Assembly: GCA_012797505.1 (NCBI GenBank)
Contig: JAAZOZ010000133.1
Location: 1 to 12,173 of the forward strand
Origin: Smithella sp.
GTDB taxonomy: Bacteria; Desulfobacterota; Syntrophia; Syntrophales; Smithellaceae
Length of the DNA stretch: 12,173 nt
Direction of reading: 5' to 3'
This document shows positions 7,025-12,173 of the stretch, piece after piece (positions within the stretch are counted from its first letter, which is position 1; every line of letters begins with the position of its first letter). The translations under genes and the position numbers were made by a program. The notes beneath the pieces are model-generated. The model was not told the DNA's origin. It ran no database searches and saw nothing but the letters and a program-made list of their open reading frames with translations.

Positions 7025-7357
7025 ATGACCAGGAGCAGGCAGTTGGCGTTTCTGATGGGGGCGATTTTCCTGTACGCCCTGTGGAGTCTATTTCCGGCCA
7101 TGGGATGGGCGTCCGAGGCAAGCCCGGTCAAAGCGCTCGCGGAAGCGATCGGGCTGGCTTACATCGGCGCGGGGGTGGCCGTGGGGTTTGCCTGTCTGGC
7201 CAGCGGCTATGCGGTGGCCAAGATCGGCTCCGCGGCCATCGGGGCGGTGAGCGAAAAACCGGAACTGATGGGCCGCACCCTGGTATTTCTCGGGCTGGCG
7301 GAAGGCATCGCCATTTACGGACTGATTATCGCCATCATGATCCTGAATAAACTGTAA
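7025..7357 (+). CDS. atpK: V/A-type ATPase ring subunit K (proteolipid, c-ring)
   Basis: A 110-residue proteolipid with one two-helix hairpin, so the ring is built from single hairpins and not from the duplicated form of Enterococcus. Residues 1-30 look like a cleavable signal peptide (basic start, hydrophobic core, AMGWAS). The alternative is an extra first helix. Helix one is about 40-65 and helix two about 85-107. The ion-binding carboxylate is Glu93 in FLGLAEGIAIYG. By hand alignment with the Ilyobacter c subunit, the Na+-ligand glutamine corresponds to Val64 and the ligand serine to Gly94. Side chains needed for Na+ are therefore missing and proton coupling is more likely. The ribosome site GGAGG (7014-7018) is strong, which suits a subunit needed in many copies. 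Confidence 0.93.
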   Translation: MTRSRQLAFLMGAIFLYALWSLFPAMGWASEASPVKALAEAIGLAYIGAGVAVGFACLASGYAVAKIGSAAIGAVSEKPELMGRTLVFLGLAEGIAIYGLIIAIMILNKL

Positions 7358-7358
7358 T

Positions 7359-7664
7359 ATGGAAAAAATTTACATGATCGGAGACATGGATACCGTCAGC
7401 GCTTTTCGTCTGGCCGGCGTGGAGGGCGTCGTGGCGGAGCCTTCACGGGCCGCCGCCGCGCTCGAAAGAATCGTCGGGAAAAAAGACGCGGGAGTGGTGC
7501 TCATCACCGGCGCGCTGGCTTCCGGACTCGGGGAGCGCATTGCGGAAATCAACCTGGGCAGGCCGTCCCCGGTGGTGGTCGAGATTCCCGGCATGGACGA
7601 CCCGGAAGGCTTCCGCGGATCGGTGATGGCGTACGTGGAGGAGGCCCTGGGGATATCGTTGTGA
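7359..7664 (+). CDS. atpF: V/A-type ATPase subunit F (central rotor)
   Basis: A 101-residue Rossmann-like protein of the central stalk that binds subunit D and modulates hydrolysis. The opening IGDMDTVSAFRLAGVEG (residues 7-23) is the family signature. The middle holds an alternating strand (VVLITGAL, about 46-53) and PVVVEIPG (about 70-77). The C-terminus is a helix (MAYVEEALGISL) expected to contact D. The length is normal. It begins one base after the subunit K stop with no clear ribosome site, so it is probably translated by coupling to K. This F belongs to the V/A-type family, despite sharing a symbol with the F-type b subunit. Confidence 0.92.
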   Translation: MEKIYMIGDMDTVSAFRLAGVEGVVAEPSRAAAALERIVGKKDAGVVLITGALASGLGERIAEINLGRPSPVVVEIPGMDDPEGFRGSVMAYVEEALGISL

Positions 7665-7682
7665 GCATCATCGCCGGATCAC

Positions 7683-7713
7683 TGTCGGGAACGGTTTGAA
7701 ACCGTTCCCGACA
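7683..7713. repeat. 15-bp perfect palindrome between subunit F and subunit E genes
   Basis: Bases 7683-7697 are the exact reverse complement of 7699-7713 around a single G at 7698. In RNA this is a very stable hairpin with a loop of TTTGAAA or smaller. No T run follows (the next bases are A-rich and lead to the ribosome site of subunit E), so it is not a normal terminator. Likely roles are RNA processing, stability, or control of initiation at subunit E, whose AAGGA lies six bases after the stem. Confidence 0.75.
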
Positions 7714-7729
7714 CAAAGAAGGATTGAAT

Positions 7730-8347
7730 ATGGACAACACCTCCCTGGAAAATTCCATCAAACGGGCGTCGGAGGAAATGATTGCCGAAATCCGCGAGAA
7801 GGAAGCCCGCGAGCTTGGGCGGCTGGACGAGGATTATGCGGCGGAGATTGAGCGTTTCCGCAAAACGATGGAAGCCGAAACGCGTTCGCGCATGGATCAG
7901 GAGCTTTCCCGGCTGGAAAACAGAGCCGTTCTGGAGAGAAAAAAGCTCAAGCTGACCACGGTGGAGCGATTCATTCAACGGATTGTCGAGGATGTGATGA
8001 GAGGGATCCGGAGCCATCCGCGCTACCGGCAATTTCTCATGGATGCGGCAGCCGGCGCCGCCGCGCAAATTCCCGAAAATGTGGAAGTGCGGCTTGCACC
8101 GGACGACGGAGTTTACGGAAACGAGATTGACGAGGCTCTCCGTATCGCAGGGGACCATCGGCAGATTCGCATTGAGGCCGATGCCGCGATCGGGTGGGGC
8201 GGCTGCCTGGTGGTGGATTCTGCCCGGGGACGCATTTTCAATCGCACGCTGGAAAGAATTTATTTCCGGAAGGCTTTGCAGATTCGGCGAAAGGTCCTGC
8301 AGGTTCTGCAGGACAGAACGGAGGGGAAGGAATCCGTGACCCGATAA
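7730..8347 (+). CDS. atpE: V/A-type ATPase subunit E (peripheral stalk)
   Basis: A 205-residue protein that pairs with the G/H-like subunit to form the peripheral stalk joining head and subunit I. Residues 1 to about 95 are a charged coiled coil (SEEMIAEIREKEARELGRLDEDYAAEIERF). The C-terminal globular domain holds the family core IGWGGCLVVDSARGRIFNRTLERIYF (about 154-179), which binds the N-terminus of subunit B. The length is normal. The ATG at 7730 is preferred over the TTG at 7724 because AAGGA is six bases before it. The gene is set off from F by 65 bases with the palindrome and from A by 75 bases. Its 3' end carries a coding palindrome at 8294-8314. Confidence 0.88.
   Translation: MDNTSLENSIKRASEEMIAEIREKEARELGRLDEDYAAEIERFRKTMEAETRSRMDQELSRLENRAVLERKKLKLTTVERFIQRIVEDVMRGIRSHPRYRQFLMDAAAGAAAQIPENVEVRLAPDDGVYGNEIDEALRIAGDHRQIRIEADAAIGWGGCLVVDSARGRIFNRTLERIYFRKALQIRRKVLQVLQDRTEGKESVTR
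8294..8314. repeat. 9-bp perfect palindrome inside the subunit E gene
   Basis: GTCCTGCAG (8294-8302) and its exact reverse complement (8306-8314) flank a 3-base loop. The region encodes KVLQVLQD, a repeated Val-Leu-Gln, so codon choice and the short peptide repeat may explain it. It lies 34 bases before the end of the gene. Confidence 0.45.
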
Positions 8348-8412
8348 CGGTCCGGCCGCTTTCCATCGTTGCCTGCGGTCCGGCGCCCTGAACCGGCGCG
8401 GGGCGGCTTTTC

Positions 8413-8417
8413 AGGAG
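8413..8417 (+). promoter_or_regulatory. Ribosome binding site deciding the subunit A start
   Basis: AGGAG five bases before the ATG at 8423. It excludes an 18-residue extension from 8369 that lacks family similarity. Confidence 0.75.
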
Positions 8418-8422
8418 TGAAC

Positions 8423-10195
8423 ATGGAAAAACTGCTGACGGGAAAAGTGATTTCGGTCAACGGCCCGATTGTCAAGTCCGTGGGGCTTTCGGGGATCCGG
8501 ATGTACGACATCGCCGAGGTTGGACCGGACCGCCTCATCGGCGAGGTGATCCGCCTGGCGGAGGAAATCGCCATCATTCAGGTGTATGAAGACAATACGG
8601 GCCTGAAGCCGGGGGATGAGGTGATTTCCTACGGCCGGCCGCTTTCCGTCCTTCTGGGGCCGGGCCTGATCGCCAGCATCTACGACGGAATTCAGCGGCC
8701 CCTGGTCGGGATCTCCGAGGCGTGCGGCAGTTATATCCGGAAGGGGATCAAGCTCTCTCCCCTGAATGCGAAAGCGAAATGGAATTTCAAACCGCTTGTG
8801 TCATCCGGCGCAAAGGTCGGTGAGGGAGCCCTGGTGGGCGAAGTTCAGGAAAGCCCGCTGGTGCTGCACCGGCTGCTGGTTCCTCCCGGCGTTTCCGGCA
8901 CGCTGACCCGCATCGCCCCGGCCGGGTCTTACACGATTGAAGAACCCATCTATTTGATCGATACGGACGCGGGCGCCTACGAAGGAAAGCTCGCCGCCTA
9001 CTGGCCGGTGCGCAGACCGCGCCCCAGCAAAACGAGAAAGAAACCGTTCATTCCGCTCGTTACCGGCCAGCGGGTCATCGACACGTTTTTCCCCATCGCC
9101 CGCGGCGGCACGGCGGCCATCCCCGGCGGCTTCGGAACCGGCAAGACCATGACCCAGCATGCGCTGGCCAAGTGGTGCAACGCGGACATCATCGTTTACA
9201 TCGGCTGCGGCGAGCGCGGCAATGAGATGACGGACGTCCTGACCGATTTTCCGAAGCTCATCGATGAGAGAAACGGCCGGCCGCTGATCGAACGGACGGT
9301 GATGATCGCCAACACATCCAATATGCCGGTGCCGGCGCGCGAAGTCAGCATCTACACCGGCGTGACCATCGCGGAATATTACCGCGATATGGGTTACAGC
9401 GTGGCCGTGATGGCGGATTCCACCTCGCGCTGGGCGGAGGCCCTTCGCGAACTGGCCAGCCGTCTGGGCGACATGCCCGCCGAGGAGGGATTTCCGCCGT
9501 ACCTGGCCACGAGGCTGGCGGAGTTTTACGAGCGGGCGGGACTGGTGGAAACGCTTTCGGGAAAAGACGGCGACATTACCATCATCGGCGCCGTGTCGCC
9601 CCCCGGCGGAGATTTCTCCGAGCCCGTCACCCAGCATACCTCGCGGTTTGTGCGGTGCTTCTGGGCGCTGGACAAGACGCTGGCCGACGCGCGCCACTAT
9701 CCTTCCATCAGTTGGATCGACAGCTATACCGAATACCTCTCCGACATCGAGGACTGGTGGAAAAATCTCGATCCGCAGTGGCTGACCACCCGGAATGAAG
9801 TGATGAATATCCTGCTCGAGGATCACCGGCTCGAGCAGGTGGTGAAGCTGGTCGGAAGCGACGCGCTGCCGCCCGCAGAGCAATATATTCTTTTCTGCGC
9901 CGAATCGGTCAAGAACGCCTTCCTGCAGCAGAACTCCTTCGACCCCCAGGATAAATTCTGCAGCCCCGAAAAGCAGCTCAGAATCCTGGCGAGCCTGCTT
10001 CTCCTTTATAAGAAAGGCCTGGAGCAAGTGCGCGCCGGCGTGAGCGTGAAGGAGATTGCCGCGCTGGAAGAGGCGTCCCGTCTGGTGCGGCTGAAATCGG
10101 AAATTTCCAACCAGGACATCGGAAAAATCGACGAGTATATGAACCGGCTGGAACAGAAGCTTGCCTCGCTTTCAGCGCCGTCGAAAGGAGCGTAA
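8423..10195 (+). CDS. atpA: V/A-type ATPase catalytic subunit A
   Basis: The 590-residue product binds and hydrolyses or makes ATP in the hexameric head. After the beta-barrel (1-75) comes the extra bulge domain characteristic of A subunits (about 110-190). The Walker A loop is GGFGTGKT (235-242); most family members have GPFGSGKT or GPFGAGKT, so Pro is replaced by Gly, while Lys241 and Thr242 are kept. GCGERGNEMTDVL (261-273) supplies the catalytic Glu264, and ADSTSRWAEALRE (331-343) is the Walker B and adenine-site region. The C-terminal helical bundle is complete. The length is normal (about 580-590). The gene follows subunit E by 75 bases and is followed by B one base after its stop, so equal amounts of A and B can be made. 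Confidence 0.97.
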   Translation: MEKLLTGKVISVNGPIVKSVGLSGIRMYDIAEVGPDRLIGEVIRLAEEIAIIQVYEDNTGLKPGDEVISYGRPLSVLLGPGLIASIYDGIQRPLVGISEACGSYIRKGIKLSPLNAKAKWNFKPLVSSGAKVGEGALVGEVQESPLVLHRLLVPPGVSGTLTRIAPAGSYTIEEPIYLIDTDAGAYEGKLAAYWPVRRPRPSKTRKKPFIPLVTGQRVIDTFFPIARGGTAAIPGGFGTGKTMTQHALAKWCNADIIVYIGCGERGNEMTDVLTDFPKLIDERNGRPLIERTVMIANTSNMPVPAREVSIYTGVTIAEYYRDMGYSVAVMADSTSRWAEALRELASRLGDMPAEEGFPPYLATRLAEFYERAGLVETLSGKDGDITIIGAVSPPGGDFSEPVTQHTSRFVRCFWALDKTLADARHYPSISWIDSYTEYLSDIEDWWKNLDPQWLTTRNEVMNILLEDHRLEQVVKLVGSDALPPAEQYILFCAESVKNAFLQQNSFDPQDKFCSPEKQLRILASLLLLYKKGLEQVRAGVSVKEIAALEEASRLVRLKSEISNQDIGKIDEYMNRLEQKLASLSAPSKGA

Positions 10196-10196
10196 T

Positions 10197-11588
10197 ATGT
10201 CCGCGGAAATCGAATACACCAATCTGTCCGGAATCGCAGGACCGCTGATTTTTGTCGATGGGATTCGAGGCGTCGGCTACGGCGATATCGTGGAAATCCG
10301 GGACGCGTCTGGCGAGCTGCGCACCGGTCAGACGCTGGAGGTGGATGAACAGAGAGCCGTCGTCCAGGTGTATGAAGGCACCAGCGGGCTTTCGGTAAAA
10401 GGCACCCGGGTCACCTTTGTGGGCCGTGCCCTCGAAATTCCCGTGGATCGCGACATGCTGGGCCGGGTGTATGACGGCCTGGGGCGGCCCATCGACGGCG
10501 CCCCCCAGGTGATTACGGATCGGATGATGAACGTCAACGGCCTGCCGATCAATCCCTGGAGCCGGGAATATCCGCGGGACTTCATTCAAACGGGCATCTC
10601 GGCGATTGACGGAATGAACACGCTGATCCGGGGGCAGAAGCTCCCGATTTTCTCCGGCAGCGGCATGCCGCACAACCGGATCGCCGCGCAGATTGCAAGG
10701 CAGGCCAGGATTCTCACCGCCGAGGAGGAATTCACCGTCATCTTTGCCGCCATGGGCGTCAAGTTCGACGTGGCCCGGTTCTTCATCGATTCGCTGGAAG
10801 AATCGGGCGTACTCACGCACTCCGCCATCTTTTTGAGCCTGGCTGATTCGCCCTCCATCGAGCGGCTGGTGACCCCGCGCACGGCTTTGACGCTGGCCGA
10901 GTATCTGGCCTTCGAGGAGGGAATGCACGTTCTGGTCATCCTGACCGACATGACCAATTACTGCGAAGCGCTCCGGGAGCTGTCCAGTTCTCGCGGCGAG
11001 ATTCCTTCGCGCAAAGGCTATCCCGGCTATCTGTACAGCGATCTGGCCTCCGTCTATGAGCGCGCCGGACGGCTGAAAGGGGGCAAGGGATCCATTACGC
11101 AGGTGCCGATCCTGACGATGCCCAGCGACGACATTTCCCATCCCGTTCCCGATCTGACCGGCTACATCACCGAAGGGCAGATCGTTCTGGAGCGGGCGCT
11201 TTTCAACAAGGGAATCTATCCGCCCATTGCCGGCCTGCCGTCGCTCTCCAGGCTGATGAAAGACGGCATCGGGGAAGGGCGGACGCGGAAGGACCACGGC
11301 CAGGTGGCCGCCCAGCTTTTCGCCTCGTATGCGAAAGTCAAGCGCATCCGGGCGCTGGCGGCGATTGTCGGAGAGGAGGAGCTTTCCGATCTGGATAAAG
11401 TTTATCTGAAATTCGGGACGGCCTTTGAGGAGATTTTTCTGCGGCAGGATTACGAGGAGAACCGCTCGATTGAACAGACGCTGGATATCGGCTGGCGGAT
11501 GCTTTCGCTCCTGCCGCGCGACGAGTTGTACCGCATTGCGAGGGAGGACATCCAGAAATACTACATGCCCGAGGCCGCAAGCGCGTAA
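10197..11588 (+). CDS. atpB: V/A-type ATPase regulatory subunit B
   Basis: The 463-residue non-catalytic partner of A in the head. The P-loop is degenerate, SGSGMPHN at 153-160, as it should be in B. Arg352 in PSLSRLMKDG (348-357) is the arginine finger offered to the catalytic site of A. Other signatures are GISAIDGMNTLIRGQKLP (133-150), LTDMTNYCEALRE (249-261) and KGYPGYLYSDLA (273-284). The C-terminal helical domain is intact. The length is normal. The start ATG at 10197 has AAAGGAG six bases upstream (10184-10190, inside the end of A), excluding an overlapping extension from 10161. After its stop the operon has an unusually long spacer before D. Confidence 0.97.
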   Translation: MSAEIEYTNLSGIAGPLIFVDGIRGVGYGDIVEIRDASGELRTGQTLEVDEQRAVVQVYEGTSGLSVKGTRVTFVGRALEIPVDRDMLGRVYDGLGRPIDGAPQVITDRMMNVNGLPINPWSREYPRDFIQTGISAIDGMNTLIRGQKLPIFSGSGMPHNRIAAQIARQARILTAEEEFTVIFAAMGVKFDVARFFIDSLEESGVLTHSAIFLSLADSPSIERLVTPRTALTLAEYLAFEEGMHVLVILTDMTNYCEALRELSSSRGEIPSRKGYPGYLYSDLASVYERAGRLKGGKGSITQVPILTMPSDDISHPVPDLTGYITEGQIVLERALFNKGIYPPIAGLPSLSRLMKDGIGEGRTRKDHGQVAAQLFASYAKVKRIRALAAIVGEEELSDLDKVYLKFGTAFEEIFLRQDYEENRSIEQTLDIGWRMLSLLPRDELYRIAREDIQKYYMPEAASA

Positions 11589-11609
11589 AGAGAATTTCGT
11601 TTTGATGTT

Positions 11610-11639
11610 ATTCCGGGCCCGCGACGCTCGATCCGGAAT
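11610..11639. repeat. Stem-loop 1 in the B-D spacer
   Basis: ATTCCGG (11610-11616) pairs with CCGGAAT (11633-11639) around a 16-base loop. It begins 21 bases after the subunit B stop. No T run follows. Confidence 0.5.
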
Positions 11640-11648
11640 CGGGGGATG

Positions 11649-11725
11649 CAGGGAACGGTCGCGATTGCCTAGCACCTAACCACCTGACCCCCTGAAGGTG
11701 GCGCGAGGCCGACAGCCGTTCCCTG
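11649..11725. repeat. Stem-loop 2 in the B-D spacer, with nested stems
   Basis: The outer arms CAGGGAACGG (11649-11658) and CCGTTCCCTG (11716-11725) are exact complements. Inside are TCGCG (11659-11663) with CGCGA (11702-11706) and CCACCT (11680-11685) with AGGTGG (11696-11701). The octamer GGGAACGG and its complement also form the arms of the F-E palindrome (7683-7713). Confidence 0.5.
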
Positions 11726-11734
11726 ATGAGAACT

Positions 11735-11757
11735 TCCCCGCCCCCGGCGGGCGGGGA
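11735..11757. repeat. Stem-loop 3 in the B-D spacer, GC-rich
   Basis: TCCCCGCCC (11735-11743) and GGGCGGGGA (11749-11757) form nine pairs around five bases. The CCCCGC...GCGGGG style recalls the repeats at 21-89. The following G-rich tract (11761-11771) could compete for the left arm. Confidence 0.5.
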
Positions 11758-11784
11758 TTGCGGGGAGGGGGAATGTTATTTTCA

Positions 11785-11815
11785 CCCTCCTCCAACCCCT
11801 TCCGTGGAGGGAGGG
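11785..11815. repeat. Stem-loop 4 in the B-D spacer
   Basis: CCCTCCTCCA (11785-11794) pairs with 11805-11815 in ten pairs with one bulged G (11809), around a 10-base loop. It has the pyrimidine/purine form common in bacterial intergenic palindromes. It ends 31 bases before the subunit D start. Confidence 0.5.
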
Positions 11816-11846
11816 AATTAAACGACGGCAAGCCGGTGATGAAATT

Positions 11847-12173
11847 ATGCCGAAAATAGAATTGCCCCCGACGAAATCATCCCTGCGCAGGCTCAAGGAA
11901 GACCTGGCCTTTGCCTATGAAGGGTACGACCTTCTCAACCAGAAGCGGGAAATTCTGGCCATTGAGATTGTGCGGAAGATCGCTGAAATTCGCAGGATCG
12001 AGGCCGAATTCCAGCAGGGTTTGAGCCGGCTCTACGGGGCCTATCGCGACGCGGCCGTGGATATGGGGTCCGATGTGGCGTCCCGGCAGAGTTGCTCGGA
12101 AGTGAGGAGCTATTTCCTCCGGACGGATTTTACAAAACTCATGGGCCTCCGGATGCCGGTGATCCGGCTTCGG
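11847..12173 (+). CDS. atpD: V/A-type ATPase subunit D (central rotor axle), 3' end cut by window
   Basis: The first 109 residues of the coiled-coil axle that turns inside the A-B head and joins F and C. PPTKSSLRRLKEDLAFAYEGYDLLNQKRE (residues 7-35) carries the family signature PTK..L..LK..L..A..GY.LL..KR. It then continues as a long helix. A complete D is about 200-220 residues, so roughly half is missing beyond the window, not deleted. The ribosome site is weak (GGTGAT about eight bases upstream), and the gene is separated from B by 258 bases. Its position right after B matches most V/A-type operons. Confidence 0.92.
   Translation, partial: MPKIELPPTKSSLRRLKEDLAFAYEGYDLLNQKREILAIEIVRKIAEIRRIEAEFQQGLSRLYGAYRDAAVDMGSDVASRQSCSEVRSYFLRTDFTKLMGLRMPVIRLR

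Noticed and set aside
7683..7713. Intrinsic terminator within the ATPase operon
   Set aside because: The stem is strong, but the downstream sequence is A-rich with no T run and leads directly to the subunit E ribosome site.
8801..10027. Leftward open frame of 408 codons
   Set aside because: Fully antisense to subunit A, with composition typical of a shadow frame.
9978..11675. Leftward open frame of 565 codons
   Set aside because: Antisense to the end of subunit A and all of subunit B; no motif or ribosome site supports it.
11589..11846. Missing or decayed gene between B and D
   Set aside because: The frames there are short, without ribosome sites or family signatures, and the sequence is dominated by palindromes.

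Overview
This window looks like a moderately GC-rich chromosomal stretch from an anaerobic bacterium. A syntrophic or sulfate-reducer-like member of the old Deltaproteobacteria would fit, but that rests only on the style of the proteins and intergenic palindromes and is an inference. I see no tRNA, rRNA, CRISPR array, transposase or phage gene.

Left part (1-2166). Two REP-like hairpin repeats (21-89) lie beyond the 3' end of a leftward two-gene unit. That unit is a short-chain dehydrogenase/reductase (1945-1157) followed 18 bases later by a NUDT19-type Nudix hydrolase (1138-242). A LysR-type regulator (2167-3108) is divergent from it. The shared 221-base spacer holds a perfect 9-bp inverted repeat and a possible leftward promoter, the usual layout of a LysR regulator controlling the gene beside it.

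Middle (3109-3862). The regulator ends in two stacked palindromes, the second with a T7 run. It converges on a small cysteine-rich protein of unknown function (3569-3240). Next comes an exact-consensus sigma70 promoter (3703-3731) and a structured leader of about 124 bases that opens the main operon.

Right part (3863-end). Nine genes for a bacterial V/A-type ATPase run rightward: peripheral stalk (G/H-like), C, I, K, F, E, A, B and D, with D cut off by the window end. A and B form the catalytic head. D, F and C form the rotor axle and its seat on the ring of K subunits. E and the G/H-like subunit form the peripheral stalks that tie the head to membrane subunit I. Together they couple ATP hydrolysis or synthesis to ion movement. 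The ring subunit lacks the side-chain Na+ ligands seen in classical Na+ enzymes, so H+ is the more likely ion. Gene C sits between the stalk gene and I, not between E and F as in the Enterococcus and Methanosarcina operons. Most junctions are tight, but F-E carries a 15-bp perfect palindrome and B-D is a 258-base spacer almost filled by four stem-loops. These structured gaps, the leader and the cysteine-rich orphan are the least explained parts. I see no convincing wholly new system here.
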